Shown one piece after another: positions 14,550 through 16,412 of a stretch of 16,412 nucleotides of DNA. This stretch comes from Peptoniphilus sp034090345 (GTDB taxonomy: Bacteria > Bacillota > Clostridia > Tissierellales > Peptoniphilaceae), in the NCBI RefSeq assembly GCF_034090345.1, contig NZ_JAXDSS010000075.1, positions 1 to 16,412 of the forward strand, written 5' to 3'. The translations under genes and the position numbers were made by a program. The notes under the pieces were generated by a model. The model was not told the origin of the DNA. It searched no databases and worked only from the letters and a program-made list of their open reading frames with translations. Numbering within the stretch: position 1 is the first letter of the stretch; the number at the start of each line of letters is the position of its first letter.

Positions 14550-15386
14550 ATGAGAGAAAAAATTTTCCCTATATTTATTATAGTAATAACTACTTTGTGC
14601 AGTTTGATATGGTTTGTAACAAGAGAACCTATAGCAGATAAAGATATACTATATAAAAAAATATATGAAACAATTTCAGACTTTAATATTATGGTAAAAG
14701 ATATATCCAGTATAGATATTCAAACTGAAATAAGTAGCACAAGCAGAAAAAGTAAGTTTATTAAAATTCCTATAACGAGAGAAAAAGGCGTTATGGTATT
14801 TAAAAAGAATGGAGAAATTAATGAGATAGACCAGATAGGCTTAATAGAAGATTATGATAATGTTAGAAAGTCTATACCTAAAAATGAAAAAGTAGATAAA
14901 TTCTCTAGAAAAGAATACATAAATTATATTATAGAAAAATATATTCCTAATGAATACAGAACTATAGAAAATCAACCTTTTTTAAATTTAGGACACAGAA
15001 TAGCATGTTTAAAAAATAATGAATATGAAATAAAAAATTATTATGATAGCTACGTATTTATAGTTCCATATTCAGGTAATACAGTTTATACATTTTATAG
15101 AGTAGATGAATTTGAAATAAAAGAAGGACCTAAAATTACTGAAGAAGAGGCAATAAAAATAGCAAAAGATGTGTACGATAATGACGATTATACTGAAAAA
15201 CCTTTTGAATTAGCGGAAGTTGAATTAGTTGTAAAAGGAGAAAATAATAATTTTGGTAGGTCATTTTGGAGAAGTGCATCTAATAAAAAGTTACATTTAG
15301 TTTATTCGGTAATATCAAAATCAAGAGATAAAATATATGTTGATGCTATAACAGGAAAAGTTATTGGTGGAGATTCAGAAGCTTAA
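14550..15386 (+). CDS. Membrane-anchored protein with C-terminal PepSY-like repeat
   Basis: This 278-residue protein has an N-terminal hydrophobic segment (about 5-23) after two charged residues. It is likely an uncleaved anchor with the rest outside the cell. No lipobox is evident: the cysteine in TTLCS lacks the small residue before it. The C-terminal half has ITEEEAIKIAKDVY and ends LHLVYSVIS...KIYVDAITGKVIGGD, the layout of PepSY/YcdB-type domains, which occur in secreted protease-associated and cell-wall proteins. The middle is charged and not recognised. A GTG at 14532 gives six more residues but overlaps the AAGGAG ribosome binding site (14537-14542) of ATG 14550. No clear promoter was found in the gap before it. 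Codon use is more AT-rich than in the conserved genes upstream. Function is unknown. Confidence 0.7.
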   Translation: MREKIFPIFIIVITTLCSLIWFVTREPIADKDILYKKIYETISDFNIMVKDISSIDIQTEISSTSRKSKFIKIPITREKGVMVFKKNGEINEIDQIGLIEDYDNVRKSIPKNEKVDKFSRKEYINYIIEKYIPNEYRTIENQPFLNLGHRIACLKNNEYEIKNYYDSYVFIVPYSGNTVYTFYRVDEFEIKEGPKITEEEAIKIAKDVYDNDDYTEKPFELAEVELVVKGENNNFGRSFWRSASNKKLHLVYSVISKSRDKIYVDAITGKVIGGDSEA

Positions 15387-15395
15387 AATAATAAA

Positions 15396-15756
15396 GTGAA
15401 ATTTCGTATATTATACAAAAAATAAGTTACATTTTATAAAATTTCAAATGGATACTTTTAAGAAAAATGAAATAAAAAATGAATAGAGTGTATTTCAAAT
15501 AGTAATGATTACAGGGGAAAATATAGTACCTATATCTTTAATTAAAGACTACTAAGAAAGTAAGAATTATTATTTTATAGTTTTTACTGGAGAAATAATA
15601 GTTACATTAAGCAAAGATGAATTTTAACTGAGAAGCTTGTAAACTTTTAAGGACTATATTAAGAAATGTCTTAAGAATATAGCTACAGTTATTGTAATTT
15701 ATCTTTCTGTATTTATATTAATTAACGTGAAGTATTTATTTGCACTTTTATTATGA
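15396..15756 (+). pseudogene. Decayed gene, possibly YcxB-like
   Basis: The stretch between the PepSY-like gene and the MFS gene has no intact gene, but one frame stays protein-like over some 340 nt, broken by stops at 15484, 15553, 15625 and 15640. Its pieces read in order NKLHFIKFQMDTFKKNEIKN, then VMITGENIVPISLIKDY, then ESKNYYFIVFTGEIIVTLSKD, then TFKDYIKKCLKN, and a hydrophobic run to a TGA at 15754. A matching N-terminal piece, VKFRILYK from GTG 15396, is in the neighbouring frame and joins across a run of six A. The pattern (KFR...F...F at the start, an I-K-x-Y-E-x-K-N-Y-Y-F-I strand pair, then a short helix) recalls YcxB-like proteins, from memory only. The rest of the gap (15757-15817) is AT-rich leader with a weak promoter. 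Confidence 0.5.
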
Positions 15757-15768
15757 TAGATTTTAAAT
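15740..15768 (+). promoter_or_regulatory. Possible promoter of the MFS gene
   Basis: TTGCAC (15740-15745) and TTAAAT (15763-15768) are spaced by 17 bp, about 50 nt before the start codon. Both hexamers are imperfect and the region is AT-rich, so this is weak evidence. Confidence 0.3.
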
Positions 15769-15817
15769 TATTTAATATTTTCAGGTAAAATTAAAATAAT
15801 TTTAAGGAGTTAAGAAT

Positions 15818-16412
15818 ATGAAAAGTAAAACACATATAAAATTCTATATAATAAGTTTCTTGCAATTTTTAATGGAGGAAATAGTAGGTACTTCTTTGAT
15901 AATATTTTTATTATATAAGGATTTATCTTTAAAAGAAGTAAATTTTTTATTAGCATTTGGCTTTTTTATTGTGTGGATAGGTGAGATACCTACAGGGTTA
16001 GTGGCAGATAAATATGGGAGAAAAGCTTCTATAATTATAGGGCTGATATTACATTTGATATATTTGTATACATTTATAGAAAAACAGGGATATTATATTT
16101 TGTTACTTGCTTCAATATTTTCTGGATTATATACTTGTTTTATTTCAGGTAGTTTAGAAGCATGGGTTGTTGAAAATACAGATAGACCAATAGAAGAAAT
16201 TTTTTCAAACAATAATATTATTAGAAATGTAGCAGGAATTACAGCCGGAATATTTGGGGCAATATTGGCATCTAAAAATTTAGTATATCCATGGATATTT
16301 AGTTTTGCAATTAGTGTAATATTGTTAATTTTTATTATATTTTTTGTATCAGATAATTTTAGATATATGAGTGGGGATAAAAAACAAACAATTAAATCAA
16401 TATCTATTAATT
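15818..16412 (+). CDS. MFS transporter, N-terminal part (cut by window end)
   Basis: The frame is open from ATG 15818 to the window end, giving 198 residues with no stop. AAGGAG (15804-15809) precedes the ATG by 8 nt. Hydrophobic segments are at roughly 8-32, 42-62, 70-85, 92-112, 138-152 and 158-178, about six membrane helices, which is half of a 12-helix MFS transporter. The MFS loop 2-3 signature is clear: GEIPTGLVADKYGRK (55-69) with Gly60, Asp64, Gly67, Arg68 and Lys69. Acidic residues lie in helix 1 (Glu20-Glu21). The sequence resembles small-molecule or drug exporters, but no substrate can be assigned. The gene is very AT-rich. The C-terminal half is outside the window. Confidence 0.85.
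   Translation, partial: MKSKTHIKFYIISFLQFLMEEIVGTSLIIFLLYKDLSLKEVNFLLAFGFFIVWIGEIPTGLVADKYGRKASIIIGLILHLIYLYTFIEKQGYYILLLASIFSGLYTCFISGSLEAWVVENTDRPIEEIFSNNNIIRNVAGITAGIFGAILASKNLVYPWIFSFAISVILLIFIIFFVSDNFRYMSGDKKQTIKSISIN

Noticed and set aside
15655..15690. Hairpin around TTAAGA-AATG-TCTTAA
   Set aside because: It has a short AT stem with a bulge and no U-run, and lies inside the decayed frame, so it is not supported as a terminator or RNA element.

Overview
The window comes from the chromosome of a low-GC, Gram-positive anaerobe. Base composition is strongly AT-rich, most genes start behind strong AGGAG-type ribosome binding sites, and genes are packed into short operons with 1-35 nt overlaps. 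The gene set (FolB-FolK fusion, HTH-PsuK/PsuG, zinc-type thymidine kinase, NhaC family antiporter, UPF0237/UPF0210 pair, NurA-HerA) fits Clostridia or Tissierellia, perhaps a Peptoniphilaceae-like organism. That placement is inference. No rRNA, tRNA or CRISPR array was seen.

Layout. 1-119 is the C-terminal tail of what looks like an IS630-type transposase. 188-2048 (minus strand) is a folate operon, folE, then an HD-domain phosphohydrolase, then a folB-folK fusion. It is driven by a clear promoter (TTGACT-17-TAGAAT) whose -35 lies in a 26-bp imperfect palindrome. 2395-5499 (plus) is a nucleoside-salvage cluster: tdk, an HTH-fused pseudouridine kinase, pseudouridine-5'-phosphate glycosidase and a hotdog acyl-CoA thioesterase, closed by a strong terminator. 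A perfect consensus promoter for psuK lies in the last codons of tdk. 5552-9825 is an overlapping four-gene operon: a TrmN6-like tRNA methyltransferase, RsmI, a NurA-family nuclease and a HerA-family DNA translocase. Its extended -10 promoter is so close to the first ATG that the mRNA may be leaderless. 9894-12274 holds an NhaC-family antiporter with its own promoter and an orphan nadC. A small cysteine-less DsrE-like gene faces it on the minus strand. 12753-14385 is the conserved ACT (UPF0237) plus PFL (UPF0210) pair. 14550-16412 is more variable: a membrane-anchored PepSY-like protein, a stretch holding a decayed gene (one frame broken by several stops, possibly YcxB-like), and the start of an MFS transporter cut by the window end.

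How the genes work together. The folate genes cover GTP to 6-hydroxymethyl-dihydropterin pyrophosphate. The HD protein sits where a dihydroneopterin-phosphate phosphatase is needed, while folP is absent here. Tdk and PsuK/PsuG recover thymidine and pseudouridine. TrmN6-like and RsmI modify tRNA and 16S rRNA, and NurA-HerA form a DNA end-resection machine translated from the same message. The points most worth follow-up are the HD protein as the missing pterin phosphatase, the bacterial NurA-HerA operon, the leaderless trmN6 start, the promoter hidden in tdk and the decayed gene at 15.4-15.76 kb.
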